A DNA stretch of 64,000 bases, from assembly GCF_017571475.1 (NCBI RefSeq), contig NZ_JAGETW010000011.1, forward strand, positions 1-64,000, in the 5' to 3' direction. Every line of letters starts with the position of its first letter. Position 1 is the stretch's first letter. The notes below the pieces were generated by a model. It was not told the DNA's origin. It worked only from the letters and a program-made list of their open reading frames with translations, and searched no databases. Position numbers and translations under genes: made by a program. Positions 19,434 through 30,611 of this stretch are shown here, piece by piece. The DNA comes from Thiomicrorhabdus sp. 6S3-12. GTDB taxonomy: Bacteria > Pseudomonadota > Gammaproteobacteria > Thiomicrospirales > Thiomicrospiraceae.

Positions 19434-19470
19434 CCCCGGGGTTCAATAGAATCTGGGGTTTTGTTTTTTT
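19434..19470 (+). terminator. Probable terminator between cmk and rpsA
   Basis: A short stem CCCCGG/CTGGGG (one G-U pair) around a 13-base loop, followed by TTTTGTTTTTTT. The stem is short but the T-tract is strong. Confidence 0.5.
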
Positions 19471-19580
19471 ATAAAATCGGCTCTTGGGAAGGCTGGTTTA
19501 TCGTTAACTGACCCGACTGTTCCACGAAAACTCCCATGCGCAGTGGCAGGCGGTTGAGAAACTATTTGGTAATAAAATCC

Positions 19581-21242
19581 ATGAGTGAATTATCTTTCGC
19601 TGAACTATTTGAAGCGTCTTTACAAGAAGACAAATTTAAAACCGGCTCACTAATCATCGGTACCGTTGTTGGTGTTGATAAAGAAGCCGTTTTAGTTGAT
19701 GCAGGCATGAAATCTGAGTCAGCTATTCCAAAATCACAATTCCTAAACGCTGAAGGTGAACTTGAAGTTGCTATTGGTGACGAAGTTGAAGTTTATCTTG
19801 AGACCCTAGAAGATGGTATGGGTGAAACTCGTCTTTCGCGTGAAAAAGCAAAACGCGCTAAGACTTGGGACCGCCTTGAAACAGCGATGGAAGAAAGTGA
19901 AATCGTTAAGGGTATGGTTACTGGTAAGGTCAAAGGTGGTCTTACAGTTGATGTTGAAGGTGTTCGTGGTTTCCTACCTGGTTCACTTGTGGATATCCGT
20001 CCGATCCGCGACTTCGGTTTCCTTGAAGGTAAAGAAGTTGAGCTTAAGCTAGTTAAGCTGGATCGTAAGCGTAACAACGTCGTAGTTTCTCGTCGTGCAG
20101 TTATCGAACAAGAGTCTTCAGCTGAGCGTGAAGCAATTCTTGCGAACATGGAAGAAGGTTCAGTTCTTAAAGGTATCGTTAAAAACCTTACTGACTACGG
20201 TGCGTTCATCGATCTTGGTGGTGTTGACGGTCTTCTGCACATCACTGATATGGCGTGGCGCCGTGTTTCTCACCCATCTGAAATCGTACAGGTTGGTGAT
20301 GAGCTAGAAGTTAAAGTTCTTAAATTCGACAAAGAACGTAACCGCGTATCTCTTGGTCTTAAGCAGCTTGAAGAAGATCCATGGGCAGATATGGTTTCTC
20401 GCTACCCAATGGGTGCTGAGGTTATGGGTAAAGTGGCTAACATCACTGACTACGGTGCATTCATCGAAATCGAAGAAGGTATTGAAGGTCTGGTTCACAC
20501 TTCTGAACTTGATTGGACTAACCGTAACATTCACCCATCTAAAGTGGTTCACCTTGGTGAAGATGTTAAAGTTAAGATTCTTGATGTTGATCCAGAGCGT
20601 CGTCGTATCTCTCTATCTATCAAGCAGTGCACTGTTAATCCATGGGAAGGCTTCTCAGCGACTCATGCAAAAGGTGACAAAATCTCCGGTAGCATTAAGT
20701 CGATCACTGACTTCGGTATCTTCATCGGTCTAGACGGTGGTATCGACGGTCTGGTTCACCTGACTGATATCTCTTGGAACCAGCCAGGTGAAGAAGCGAT
20801 CCGTGAATTCAAAAAAGGTGATGAGCTAGAAACTATCATCCTTTCTATCGATCCTGAGCGTGAGCGTATCTCTCTTGGTCTTAAGCAGCTAGAACAAGAT
20901 CCATTCGGACAGTTCGTTGCATCTAACGGTAAAGGTTCAATCGTAACCGGTACAGTTAAATCTGTTGACGAGCGTGGTGCAGTTATCGACCTAGCTCCTG
21001 AAGTTGAAGGTTACCTTCGCGCTTCTGAGCTTGCTGAAGATACTCGTGATGCGTCTTCAATTCTTCGCGAAGGTGAAGAAGTGACTGCGAAGATCACCAA
21101 CATCGATCGTAAGAACCGTTCACTTTCACTATCTGTGAAAGCGAAAGAAGCTCACGAAGAGCAAGAAGCGATCAAAGGTTACACTGAACAGCAGGCTGTT
21201 ACTGGTAATACTCTTGGTGACCTTCTTAAGGACAAGATGTAA
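19581..21242 (+). CDS. rpsA: 30S ribosomal protein S1
   Basis: S1 binds mRNA and helps start translation on messages with weak ribosome binding sites. The 553-residue protein has six S1 repeats; repeats 3-6 are marked by [53 protein letters not shown] and the [16 protein letters not shown] variant. I chose ATG 19581 ([14 protein letters not shown]) because family alignment starts there; an upstream in-frame ATG at 19536 would add 15 unrelated residues. No Shine-Dalgarno precedes it, as in the autoregulated E. coli rpsA. Codon choice (CTT, GTT, CGT) differs from nearby genes and fits high expression. Confidence 0.97.
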   Translation: MSELSFAELFEASLQEDKFKTGSLIIGTVVGVDKEAVLVDAGMKSESAIPKSQFLNAEGELEVAIGDEVEVYLETLEDGMGETRLSREKAKRAKTWDRLETAMEESEIVKGMVTGKVKGGLTVDVEGVRGFLPGSLVDIRPIRDFGFLEGKEVELKLVKLDRKRNNVVVSRRAVIEQESSAEREAILANMEEGSVLKGIVKNLTDYGAFIDLGGVDGLLHITDMAWRRVSHPSEIVQVGDELEVKVLKFDKERNRVSLGLKQLEEDPWADMVSRYPMGAEVMGKVANITDYGAFIEIEEGIEGLVHTSELDWTNRNIHPSKVVHLGEDVKVKILDVDPERRRISLSIKQCTVNPWEGFSATHAKGDKISGSIKSITDFGIFIGLDGGIDGLVHLTDISWNQPGEEAIREFKKGDELETIILSIDPERERISLGLKQLEQDPFGQFVASNGKGSIVTGTVKSVDERGAVIDLAPEVEGYLRASELAEDTRDASSILREGEEVTAKITNIDRKNRSLSLSVKAKEAHEEQEAIKGYTEQQAVTGNTLGDLLKDKM

Positions 21243-21250
21243 TCTGAAAT

Positions 21251-21320
21251 AAATTAGGTTCTCTAATTTATTAAGCCTCTAGAACAGATTTCTCTAAGTT
21301 ATTGGTTTTAGAGGCTTTTT
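21251..21320 (+). terminator. Tandem hairpins ending rpsA
   Basis: The first hairpin is AAATTAG/CTAATTT (21251-21269). The second is a 9-bp stem AAGCCTCTA (21273-21281) with TAGAGGCTT (21309-21317), extendable by four more pairs and followed by TTTTT. The second is the likely terminator. Confidence 0.7.
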
Positions 21321-21384
21321 GGTCTAAATGATGGGGTTTTTATAAACTCTCTTTTTGTTAGCAATAAGATAAGAGTGAAATCAA

Positions 21385-21690
21385 ATGACCAAGTCAGAAC
21401 TGATTGAGTTAATTGCTCGCAAACAGACTCAGTTCTCGCAAAAAGATGTAGAACTGGCTGTTAATCAAATTGTCGATTCGATGATCGATACTTTGTCGCA
21501 AGGTTCACGAATTGAGATTCGTGGTTTTGGAAGTTTCAGTCTTCATCATCGCAAAGCGAGAGTGGGACGAAATCCCAAAACAGGTGAAACAGTTGAATTG
21601 ACGGATAAAAGAGTACCGCACTTCAAGCCGGGTAAGGCTTTGAGAGAGCGTGTCAATGATTCCAAAGACAATACTGACATTCTAGCCTGA
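21385..21690 (+). CDS. ihfB: Integration host factor subunit beta
   Basis: IhfB pairs with IhfA to bend DNA sharply at specific sites, helping sigma-54 promoters, replication and recombination. The 101-residue product has the HU/IHF fold with [20 protein letters not shown]. The conserved GRNPKTGE arm holds the intercalating proline. It follows rpsA by 142 bases as in most gammaproteobacteria and ends in two terminators. Confidence 0.95.
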   Translation: MTKSELIELIARKQTQFSQKDVELAVNQIVDSMIDTLSQGSRIEIRGFGSFSLHHRKARVGRNPKTGETVELTDKRVPHFKPGKALRERVNDSKDNTDILA

Positions 21691-21697
21691 TCAATAG

Positions 21698-21757
21698 CTC
21701 TCAATCTGATTGAGAGTTTTAAGGCCGCAAGCGTTTTATCGCTTGCGGCCTTTTTTA
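21698..21757 (+). terminator. Tandem intrinsic terminators after ihfB
   Basis: First hairpin CTCTCAAT/ATTGAGAG (21698-21716) followed by TTTT. Second hairpin AAGGCCGCAAGCG/CGCTTGCGGCCTT (21721-21752), a perfect 13-bp stem with TTTTTT. Together they isolate ihfB from katG. Confidence 0.9.
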
Positions 21758-21809
21758 TTTCTGCTTTATCCTTATATTCCTGCTTTATTCCTTGTTATTG
21801 TTGTCCCGG

Positions 21810-21965
21810 CTAGTCGTGAATATTGAGTTTTCTGATAAGCTCATTAATAGATTGAAAGTCGGATGCAAGTACTTGCCAGCCAATCATAAATACACTCTTA
21901 TCGGTCCGAATGCCTTTGTCCTTGCGGTTTATCAGTAAAAAATCTTTTTCTGATATTGAGCGCCT
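21810..21965 (-). pseudogene. Decayed minus-strand reading frame between ihfB and katG
   Basis: An open stretch of 51 codons ends with a TAG at 21812-21810 and has protein-like content, including the segments DFLLINRKDKG, SVFMIGWQVLASDF and INELIRKLNIHD. It has no start codon except an internal ATG at 21887. A second frame just upstream reads INKLIEALNI, which would join it after a one-base shift near 21950. This suggests the 3' end of a frameshifted, truncated gene. I do not recognise the family. With two terminators before it and katG after it, it may mark an insertion/deletion scar. Confidence 0.35.
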
Positions 21966-22034
21966 CTATCAATTTATTAATATCTATTAATTAGACATTA
22001 GATCGTGTTGACAACAAAAATGGTCGTGCAATAA

Positions 22035-24230
<2,196 letters not shown>

Positions 24231-24536
24231 TACGATCTTTATTCGAGGGAATCAGGCTTATAATGATGGTGCATGGTTAATAAGTGCATATTTAAAATAA
24301 TGATGGTCTTGACATCAACTGAATAGACTTGCTTTTTAAAGTCTTTCTCGATGCTGTCTGCAGTGTGCTATTCACAATATCCAGCAAATTGCTGCGCTTA
24401 ATTGTATTCTGCTGCTGCAGGCGTGGCCTTCAGTTTTACAGCCAATTCTGCAACAATTCATTTAGTGTTTATTCAAAATGTCCGCGATTTTCCACTATAA
24501 TCTGTCGAAACTTTATCCAAAAGGGTTTCCGGTTAT
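24231..24536. other. Gene-poor gap between katG and lapA
   Basis: About 300 bases with no convincing gene on either strand. It holds an 11-bp direct repeat ATAATGATGGT (24260-24270 and 24297-24307), an isolated TTGACA (24309-24314) and, at its end, the lapA promoter. No clear katG terminator is visible. Confidence 0.5.
24472..24501 (+). promoter_or_regulatory. Promoter candidate for lapA-pyrF
   Basis: TTCAAA (24472-24477) and TATAAT (24496-24501), 18 bases apart, 35 bases before the lapA start. This gives lapA-pyrF a promoter independent of ihfB and katG. Confidence 0.45.
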
Positions 24537-24887
24537 ATGTTCAAGCTGATTTCATTGCTGTTTACCACCGCTTTTCTCCTCTTGGGATTGGTTCTAGGGG
24601 TGTTAAACCCTCATTTGGTTGAATTCGATCTGTTTTTTTACCATGTTGAATTCCCTTTGGGACTGGCCATGGCCGTTATGTTAGTGATCGGAATGCTTAT
24701 CGGTGCGCTGCTGATTAAAATGCAGGTTACCCAACTTAAATGGCGTTTAAGCAAGCAGACAAGACTTAATCAAAAGCAGTCCGACGAAATGGTTCATATG
24801 AAGAAGCAACTGCTAGAAGCGAAGCAGCAGAAATCATTGGATTCAATACAACCGGCCAGCCAAAACAATCATTTGCCGTCACCTTAA
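24537..24887 (+). CDS. lapA: Lipopolysaccharide assembly protein A (LapA, DUF1049)
   Basis: A 116-residue inner-membrane protein with two helices (about 3-23 and 39-61) joined by the LapA hairpin segment LNPHLVEFDLFFYHVEFPLGLA, then a charged cytoplasmic coiled coil. In E. coli LapA works with LapB to control LpxC and lipopolysaccharide levels. LapB normally follows LapA; here pyrF follows directly, 18 bases on. Confidence 0.88.
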   Translation: MFKLISLLFTTAFLLLGLVLGVLNPHLVEFDLFFYHVEFPLGLAMAVMLVIGMLIGALLIKMQVTQLKWRLSKQTRLNQKQSDEMVHMKKQLLEAKQQKSLDSIQPASQNNHLPSP

Positions 24888-24905
24888 AATAGTGGAACAC
24901 AATCA

Positions 24906-25628
24906 ATGACTTCTCACATGCAAAATTCCGTTCATGATCCTAAAGTATTAATTGCCCTTGATTTTGCCGATGCCGACGCGGCATTGGAGTTTGTTAAACC
25001 CTTGGATCCAAAGAACTGCCGCCTGAAAGTCGGTAAGGAATTATTTGCTGTTGCGGGTCCTGAATTCGTCCAGCAATTGGTATTTCAGGGGTTTGATGTC
25101 TTTTTGGATCTAAAATATCACGACATTCCGAATACAGTGGCTAAAGCGGTAGCCGCCGCTGCCCGTATGGGTGTGTGGATGGTGAATGTACACGCATCGG
25201 GTGGTTCAAAAATGATGAAAGCCGCCAAGGACGCTTTGGCTGAGTTTGAAAAGCCGCCACTGTTAATTGCCGTAACCGTCCTGACCAGTATGCAAAGAGA
25301 AGATCTTGCTGAAATCGGTTTGGATGTTGAACCTAAAGAGCAGGTATTACGTCTGGCAAAATTGACGCAGGCATCTGGATTGGACGGCGTAGTTTGTTCT
25401 GCGCAGGAAACGGCAATGCTGCGCAACGAACTTGGCAATGATTTTTGTCTGGTCACGCCGGGAATTCGTCCCGCAGGCAGTGCCGCTAATGACCAGAAAC
25501 GTATTATGACGCCGGCCGATGCTCTGCAATCCGGTTCCAGTTATCTGGTCATCGGGCGTCCGATTACGCAGGCGGATGATCCGATTCTGGCATTACAGGC
25601 TATCAACGATTCGTTACACCTCGACTAA
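24906..25628 (+). CDS. pyrF: Orotidine 5'-phosphate decarboxylase PyrF
   Basis: PyrF makes UMP, the last step of pyrimidine synthesis. The 240-residue TIM barrel has the catalytic Asp68-Lys70-Asp73 array in [13 protein letters not shown], plus KVGKELF and the phosphate loop [12 protein letters not shown]. An alternative ATG at 24918 would shorten the N-terminus by four residues. It is co-transcribed with lapA and ends in a strong hairpin. Confidence 0.96.
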   Translation: MTSHMQNSVHDPKVLIALDFADADAALEFVKPLDPKNCRLKVGKELFAVAGPEFVQQLVFQGFDVFLDLKYHDIPNTVAKAVAAAARMGVWMVNVHASGGSKMMKAAKDALAEFEKPPLLIAVTVLTSMQREDLAEIGLDVEPKEQVLRLAKLTQASGLDGVVCSAQETAMLRNELGNDFCLVTPGIRPAGSAANDQKRIMTPADALQSGSSYLVIGRPITQADDPILALQAINDSLHLD

Positions 25629-25673
25629 GGTTTTAGTTGCTAACGCTTTGTAAAATCAGCTTTTTGTGAGATG

Positions 25674-25712
25674 AAACGGCGGTAATTACCGGAGGGTATT
25701 ACCGCCGTTTTT
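25674..25712 (+). terminator. Intrinsic terminator after pyrF
   Basis: A perfect 13-bp stem AAACGGCGGTAAT (25674-25686) with ATTACCGCCGTTT (25698-25710), followed by TT. It separates pyrF from the ribosomal protein operon. Confidence 0.85.
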
Positions 25713-25753
25713 ATATTTGCCGTATATGTTTATGGATTGCGCGATTCCGCTTC

Positions 25754-25782
25754 TTGCGAAAAAGATAAAAAGTGGTTATAAT
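25754..25782 (+). promoter_or_regulatory. rpsF operon promoter
   Basis: TTGCGA (25754-25759) and consensus TATAAT (25777-25782) are separated by exactly 17 bases, 84 bases before rpsF. This is the best sigma-70 promoter match I noted in the window, as expected for ribosomal proteins. Confidence 0.65.
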
Positions 25783-25813
25783 CCGCGTCTTTCAAGCGCT
25801 GCTTGATATCCTT

Positions 25814-25837
25814 GTCTCACCGTAGCTAACGGGAGAC
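25814..25837 (+). promoter_or_regulatory. Candidate S6:S18 autoregulatory leader element
   Basis: In the rpsF leader, GTCTC-A-CCG (25814-25822) pairs with CGG-GAGAC (25830-25837), leaving an unpaired A and the loop TAGCTAA. Bacterial rpsF leaders carry a motif with a conserved ACCG/CCG that the S6:S18 complex binds to repress its own operon. The position just downstream of the promoter and the ACCG element fit. The full consensus needs a covariance-model search. Confidence 0.45.
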
Positions 25838-25866
25838 TGTTTATTCATCCATAAGGAGAAAATTGA

Positions 25867-26220
25867 ATGCGCCATTATGAAGTCGTATTTCTAGTACACC
25901 CTGACCAATCAGAGCAGGTTCCTGCGATGGTTGATCGTTATAAGGCCATGATCGAACAATCTGGCGGACAAATCCACCGTCTTGAAGACTGGGGTCGTCG
26001 TCAGCTGGCTTACCTAATCAATAAAGTGCACAAAGCTCACTACATCATGATGAACATCGAGTGCGGCCAAGAAGCACTTGACGAGCTTGAAAATGCTTTC
26101 TATTACAACGACGCAGTTCTTCGCAGCATGGTTGTTAAGCAAGATGAAGCAATCACTGAGCCTTCAGTTATGATGGCCCGTAAAGATGACAAAGCTGATA
26201 AGCGTCAGAACAAGGAGTAA
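25867..26220 (+). CDS. rpsF: 30S ribosomal protein S6
   Basis: S6 binds the central domain of 16S rRNA together with S18. The 117-residue protein begins with the standard [17 protein letters not shown] and keeps the [19 protein letters not shown] core. A basic, charged tail runs from about 96. AAGGAG lies 8 bases before the ATG. It is the first gene of rpsF-rpsR-DUF2232-rplI. Confidence 0.97.
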   Translation: MRHYEVVFLVHPDQSEQVPAMVDRYKAMIEQSGGQIHRLEDWGRRQLAYLINKVHKAHYIMMNIECGQEALDELENAFYYNDAVLRSMVVKQDEAITEPSVMMARKDDKADKRQNKE

Positions 26221-26225
26221 TAAAG

Positions 26226-26453
26226 ATGGCTCGTGGATTTGGTCGTAAAAAATTCTGTCGTTTCACTGCAGACGGCGTAAAACAGATTGATTATAAAGAT
26301 CTTGATACTTTGAAAGCGTACATTACCGAAACCGGTAAAATCGTTCCAAGCCGTATTACTGGAACTAGCGCTAAGTATCAGCGTCAACTTTCGAATGCAA
26401 TCAAGCGTGCACGTTACCTCGCTTTGTTGCCATACACTGATCAACACAAATAA
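26226..26453 (+). CDS. rpsR: 30S ribosomal protein S18
   Basis: A 75-residue basic protein that forms a heterodimer with S6 on the small subunit platform. Family features include [22 protein letters not shown] and the C-terminal [20 protein letters not shown]. It starts 5 bases after rpsF stops. Confidence 0.97.
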   Translation: MARGFGRKKFCRFTADGVKQIDYKDLDTLKAYITETGKIVPSRITGTSAKYQRQLSNAIKRARYLALLPYTDQHK

Positions 26454-26487
26454 TTTGTTTGAAGAAGTGAAATAGCTAGGACACGGG

Positions 26488-27378
26488 ATGTTAGCCTTAG
26501 CCAACTACAGTATGAAAGGGCCGATGCAGGCCATTATTGCAGTAGTTCTGCTTTCACTCCTTAGTGTCTGGATTGCCCCGGTCGGTATTTTAGCCGGTGC
26601 GATCATCGCTCTGATTACCCTGCGTATCAACGCTGGCGAAGGGGCGAAATCCCTCCTCTGGGCGATTGCCGTCCAAGTAGGAGCCAACTTGATGATCAGC
26701 GGGAGCTACTGGCCTGCGGTTATCGCGGTTATGGAATATCTGCTGCCGGTTTATGTCATGGCAGTGGTTTTGAGAGAAACAAACTCTCTGGCCCAGGCGC
26801 TACAGTCTGGCATGTTGATGATCGGAGCCGGTCTGATCGCCTTCCATCTAATGGTAGGGGATACAACGAACTGGTGGTTGACTCTGTTCGACCAGCAGCT
26901 CAAACCGATTCTGGATTCGTCTGGTGTGGATTTTGACGCCGACCTGATACCAGGATTAGCGAAGTCAGTGACTATGTTGCTGGCAGCATTCGCTCTGGTT
27001 TTGTGGTACAGCATTTTATTGTTGGGCCGCTGGTATCAAAGTGTGCTGTATTATCCGGGTCAGTTTCAGCTTGATTTTCATCAGCTGACACTGCCGCAAA
27101 ACACCGTTTATGCCGCTACCGCCATTGCCGTTGCCGGTTTGTTTTTCGGACAGGATGTCCGGCTGCTATATGATCTCTCAGGGATTGCAATAGCCGTTTT
27201 GATGTTCCAAGGCATCAGCGTTGCCCATTGTTTGGTCAAACAGAAAGATGCCAGCAGCGCCTGGTTGGTCGGATTGTATATATTGCTGTTTTTACTTCCG
27301 CAAATGATGCTGATTTTAGCTACCGTCGGTCTTTTAGATAACTGGATGAAATTCCGGGGCCGAGAGGAAATGCAATAA
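26488..27378 (+). CDS. DUF2232 (YybS-like) membrane protein
   Basis: A 296-residue integral membrane protein with about eight hydrophobic segments spread over its length. Its place between rpsR and rplI is the standard position of the DUF2232 family in gammaproteobacteria. Function is not established. It lies 34 bases after rpsR and 17 bases before rplI, so it is made with ribosomal proteins. Confidence 0.8.
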   Translation: MLALANYSMKGPMQAIIAVVLLSLLSVWIAPVGILAGAIIALITLRINAGEGAKSLLWAIAVQVGANLMISGSYWPAVIAVMEYLLPVYVMAVVLRETNSLAQALQSGMLMIGAGLIAFHLMVGDTTNWWLTLFDQQLKPILDSSGVDFDADLIPGLAKSVTMLLAAFALVLWYSILLLGRWYQSVLYYPGQFQLDFHQLTLPQNTVYAATAIAVAGLFFGQDVRLLYDLSGIAIAVLMFQGISVAHCLVKQKDASSAWLVGLYILLFLLPQMMLILATVGLLDNWMKFRGREEMQ

Positions 27379-27395
27379 AGATAGAGGTTTAAGCC

Positions 27396-27845
27396 ATGAA
27401 TGTTATTCTGCTTGAAAAAGTACAAAATCTAGGAACTCTAGGTGATCAAGTTTCTGTTAAAGCTGGTTACGCTCGTAACTTTTTGATCCCACAAGGTAAA
27501 GCGAAAGCGGCTACCAAAGACAACATCGCTGAGTTTGAAGCGAAACGCGCTGAACTTGAAGCGGCTGCAGCTGCGGCACTTTCTGTTGCGCAAGGTGTAT
27601 ACGAAAACCTTAACGGTCAAGTATTCACTATCGAATCTGTTGCCGGTGATGAAGGTAAACTATTCGGTTCTGTCGGTACTCACGACATCGCTGATGCGTT
27701 GCAGGCTTCTGGTTTCGAAGTTGAACGTCGCGACATCCGTATGCCTGAAGGCGCGCTTCGTTTCGTAGGTACTTACGAAATCGACGTTCAGTTGCACACT
27801 GATGTTGTTGCAACCGTAACGGTTGAAGTTAAAGCTGCCGAATAA
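27396..27845 (+). CDS. rplI: 50S ribosomal protein L9
   Basis: L9 reaches out from the base of the L1 stalk and helps maintain reading frame. The 149-residue protein has the N-terminal domain [19 protein letters not shown] with [13 protein letters not shown], the long connecting helix (about 41-75) and a C-terminal rRNA-binding domain. It ends the ribosomal operon before a strong terminator. Confidence 0.97.
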   Translation: MNVILLEKVQNLGTLGDQVSVKAGYARNFLIPQGKAKAATKDNIAEFEAKRAELEAAAAAALSVAQGVYENLNGQVFTIESVAGDEGKLFGSVGTHDIADALQASGFEVERRDIRMPEGALRFVGTYEIDVQLHTDVVATVTVEVKAAE

Positions 27846-27873
27846 TTTATTCGTTACAAGCTGATACTTTGTG

Positions 27874-27910
27874 AAAAAGCGTTGACCTTAACAGGGTCAG
27901 CGCTTTTTTT
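27874..27910 (+). terminator. Intrinsic terminator after rplI
   Basis: A 14-bp stem AAAAAGCGTTGACC/GGTCAGCGCTTTTT with one G-U pair, a TTAACAG loop and a T-run to 27910. Confidence 0.9.
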
Positions 27911-27966
27911 ATGTCCGGAATATTCTCTTAACGCGTTTAATTTTCCGCAAACGCTTCCGGCGACGT

Positions 27967-27972
27967 TATAAT
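27967..27972 (+). promoter_or_regulatory. dnaB -10 element
   Basis: TATAAT 38 bases before dnaB and downstream of the rplI terminator. The -35 (TTCCGC near 27943) is weak. It suggests the dnaB-alr group has its own promoter. Confidence 0.4.
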
Positions 27973-28010
27973 AGTTTGTCCTTTTCCTGTGCACAAAACC
28001 GATAGCGTCA

Positions 28011-29456
28011 ATGCAGATTAATTCATCAAAAAACACGACTCAAGAAGCAGAAAATCCGTTTAAGGTTCCACCGCATTCGATTGATGCCGAACAGTCCGTT
28101 CTGGCAGGCCTGATGCTGTCGAATGAGACACTTGATGATGTTATGACGATCGTCAATACAACCGATTTCTATACCAAGCAACATCAGGCTATCTTCGATG
28201 TCATTATCGAATTAAACCGCAATAACAAGCCGTTTGACCTGGTAACGGTAGCCAATCAGTTGCAATCCAACGGAAATTTGGAGCTGGCCGGTAATAAAGA
28301 GTATCTGGTCGAGTTGGTCAAAAATACGCCTAGTGCGACCAATATTCTCTACTATGCGCAACTTGTCCGCGACAAGGCGATTTTACGCAACCTGATCGAA
28401 GCCAGTAACGAAGTGGCGCAAACCGCCTATTTCCCCAAAGGGAAAGATGTTCGCGAGATTTTGGATATTGCGGAATCCAAGATCATGAAGATCGCCGAAC
28501 ACGGTGAAGGTAAAGAACGTCAATACCAGACCATGCACAACCTGTTAACGGCCGCATTAAATAAAATCGACGAACTGTTCAATACCGAAGGCCACATTAC
28601 CGGACAGGAAACCCATCTAACCCAATTTGACGAAATCACTGCCGGTCTGCAAAACGGCGATCTGATTATCGTTGCCGGGCGTCCGTCGATGGGTAAAACA
28701 ACCTTCTCGATGAACATGGCCGAAAACATTGCGACCAAGAACAATACGCCGGTCGCAGTTTTTTCGATGGAGATGCCAGGCGAATCGCTGGCAATGCGTA
28801 TGATCAGTTCGATAGGGCGTATCGATGCCGGACGCATGCGAACCGGTAAGCTGCAGCAGGAAGACTGGCCGAAACTGAATAAGGCGGTTAATATCCTTTC
28901 TAAAGCGAAGATTTACATTGATGATACGCCCGCTCTGATGATTACCGAACTGCGTGCCAGAGCGCGCCGTATCGATAAGGATATTCGCGACCTGCAACGC
29001 AAGGAAGCGGTCGAAGCCGGACATGAAGACCCGGATAAGCACATTACCGGTCTTGGACTGGTCGTGGTGGATTATCTGCAACTGATGCGCGGTTCCGCCA
29101 ATGCCGAAAACCGCGTTAACGAAATTTCTGAAATTTCTCGAGGACTCAAGGCCTTAGCGAAAGAACTTAATATTCCTGTCATTGCTCTTTCACAGTTGAA
29201 CCGCAGTCTTGAACAACGTCCCAACAAGCGTCCGGTTATGTCGGATTTGCGTGAATCCGGGGCGATCGAGCAGGATGCCGACTTGATTATCTTCATCTAT
29301 CGTGACGAGGTCTATCATGACGACTCTGAGGATAAAGGTATCGCTGAAATCATACTCGGGAAGCATCGTAACGGTGCCTTGGGAACGGTGCGCTTGACCT
29401 TCATCGGTGAATATACGCGTTTCGAAAACCATGCTGCCTTCGACATCGAGCATTAA
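28011..29456 (+). CDS. dnaB: Replicative DNA helicase DnaB
   Basis: DnaB is the hexameric helicase that opens the replication fork. The 481-residue protein has the N-terminal DnaG-contacting domain (about 17-120), the linker, and a RecA-like motor with Walker A GRPSMGKTTF (about 224-233), Walker B VVVDYLQLM and the GKHRNG region near the C-terminus. No intein interrupts it. It is followed by alr, a common gammaproteobacterial pair. Confidence 0.97.
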   Translation: MQINSSKNTTQEAENPFKVPPHSIDAEQSVLAGLMLSNETLDDVMTIVNTTDFYTKQHQAIFDVIIELNRNNKPFDLVTVANQLQSNGNLELAGNKEYLVELVKNTPSATNILYYAQLVRDKAILRNLIEASNEVAQTAYFPKGKDVREILDIAESKIMKIAEHGEGKERQYQTMHNLLTAALNKIDELFNTEGHITGQETHLTQFDEITAGLQNGDLIIVAGRPSMGKTTFSMNMAENIATKNNTPVAVFSMEMPGESLAMRMISSIGRIDAGRMRTGKLQQEDWPKLNKAVNILSKAKIYIDDTPALMITELRARARRIDKDIRDLQRKEAVEAGHEDPDKHITGLGLVVVDYLQLMRGSANAENRVNEISEISRGLKALAKELNIPVIALSQLNRSLEQRPNKRPVMSDLRESGAIEQDADLIIFIYRDEVYHDDSEDKGIAEIILGKHRNGALGTVRLTFIGEYTRFENHAAFDIEH

Positions 29457-29512
29457 TCGATGGTTCAGAGCGTTATGCAAAATTATTGCCGTACGAAAGG
29501 ATTCTATCTGGC

Positions 29513-30598
29513 ATGATTTATCGTCCTACCAAAGCTTATGTCTCGCTTCCCGCTTTAAGCCATAATCTGAAGCTGATTAAACAGTTGGCACCGCAATCCA
29601 AAGTGATGGCGGTCATTAAGGCTAATGGCTACGGGCATGGCATCTGTCGCGTTGCCCAGCAGTTATCGGAAGCCGACGGCTTTGCGGTGACCTCGATTGA
29701 AGAAGCGCTGGTCTTACGGCAAAAAGGCTACTTGCACCGTATCGTTTTGCTTGAGGGGCTGTTTTCCGCTTCGGAAATCCCGGTTGTTACCCAGAACCGT
29801 CTGGACCTGGTACTGCATTCGCAGCATCAGTTGGAATGGCTTCTGGATTATCCTTTTGACACCACCCTCAACGTCTGGATTAAGATCGATACCGGCATGC
29901 ACCGTCTTGGTTTCCACCCGGATGCGGTAGAAAGCGTGGTCCAACAGCTATTGAATAAGAGTAGCGCCTTCCAGATTCATTTTATTTCGCACTTCGCTTC
30001 GGCTGACGAGCAGGATGGCTTTTCACGCGACTTTACGCTTGCGCAGATCGATTGCTTTGATGACACTACGGCAAGTTGGCCGGTACCGAAAAGTCTGGCC
30101 AATTCGGCGGGTATTCTGCATTATGCCGCCAGCCATTACGATTGGGTTCGCCCCGGAATTCTATTGTACGGCTGCGGTAATCCAACTGGATCGCATCATG
30201 ACTTCAAACCGGTGATGCGTCTTGAATCGCAGATTCTGTCACTCAAATGGATACCGAAAGGCGAATTTGTCGGTTACGGAAATGCCTGGCAGGCTTCGAA
30301 AGATACCTATGTCGGGGTGGTTGCTATCGGTTATGCCGACGGCTATCCACGCCACGCCAAGGAAGGGACTCCGGTTTTGGTAAACGGGGTTCGAGTGCGC
30401 ATGGTTGGAAGAGTGTCCATGGATATGATTACTGTCGATCTGACACCGATGGTCAACCAAGTAAAGGTCGGCGATCGTGTCGTCCTCTGGGGTGAAGCGG
30501 AACTTACTGCGGATGAAGTTGCCAAATGGTGCGGTACCATCAGTTATGAATTACTAACCGGCGTGACTTCCAGAGTGCCGCTGATTGAAGTTCGCTGA
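29513..30598 (+). CDS. alr: Alanine racemase Alr
   Basis: Alr makes D-alanine for peptidoglycan using PLP. The 361-residue protein has the PLP lysine (Lys36) in AVIKANGYGHG and the second catalytic Tyr in VGYGNAW, plus RPGILLYG. I chose ATG 29513, with AAAGGA 11 bases upstream; an in-frame TTG at 29486 would add nine residues not typical of the family. It lies 56 bases after dnaB. Confidence 0.95.
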   Translation: MIYRPTKAYVSLPALSHNLKLIKQLAPQSKVMAVIKANGYGHGICRVAQQLSEADGFAVTSIEEALVLRQKGYLHRIVLLEGLFSASEIPVVTQNRLDLVLHSQHQLEWLLDYPFDTTLNVWIKIDTGMHRLGFHPDAVESVVQQLLNKSSAFQIHFISHFASADEQDGFSRDFTLAQIDCFDDTTASWPVPKSLANSAGILHYAASHYDWVRPGILLYGCGNPTGSHHDFKPVMRLESQILSLKWIPKGEFVGYGNAWQASKDTYVGVVAIGYADGYPRHAKEGTPVLVNGVRVRMVGRVSMDMITVDLTPMVNQVKVGDRVVLWGEAELTADEVAKWCGTISYELLTGVTSRVPLIEVR

Positions 30599-30611
30599 CA
30601 GTGGGATCTAT

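Noticed and set aside
24329..24622. 97-codon plus-strand frame overlapping the lapA start
   Set aside because: Its composition is not protein-like, it has no ribosome binding site and it overlaps lapA and its promoter.
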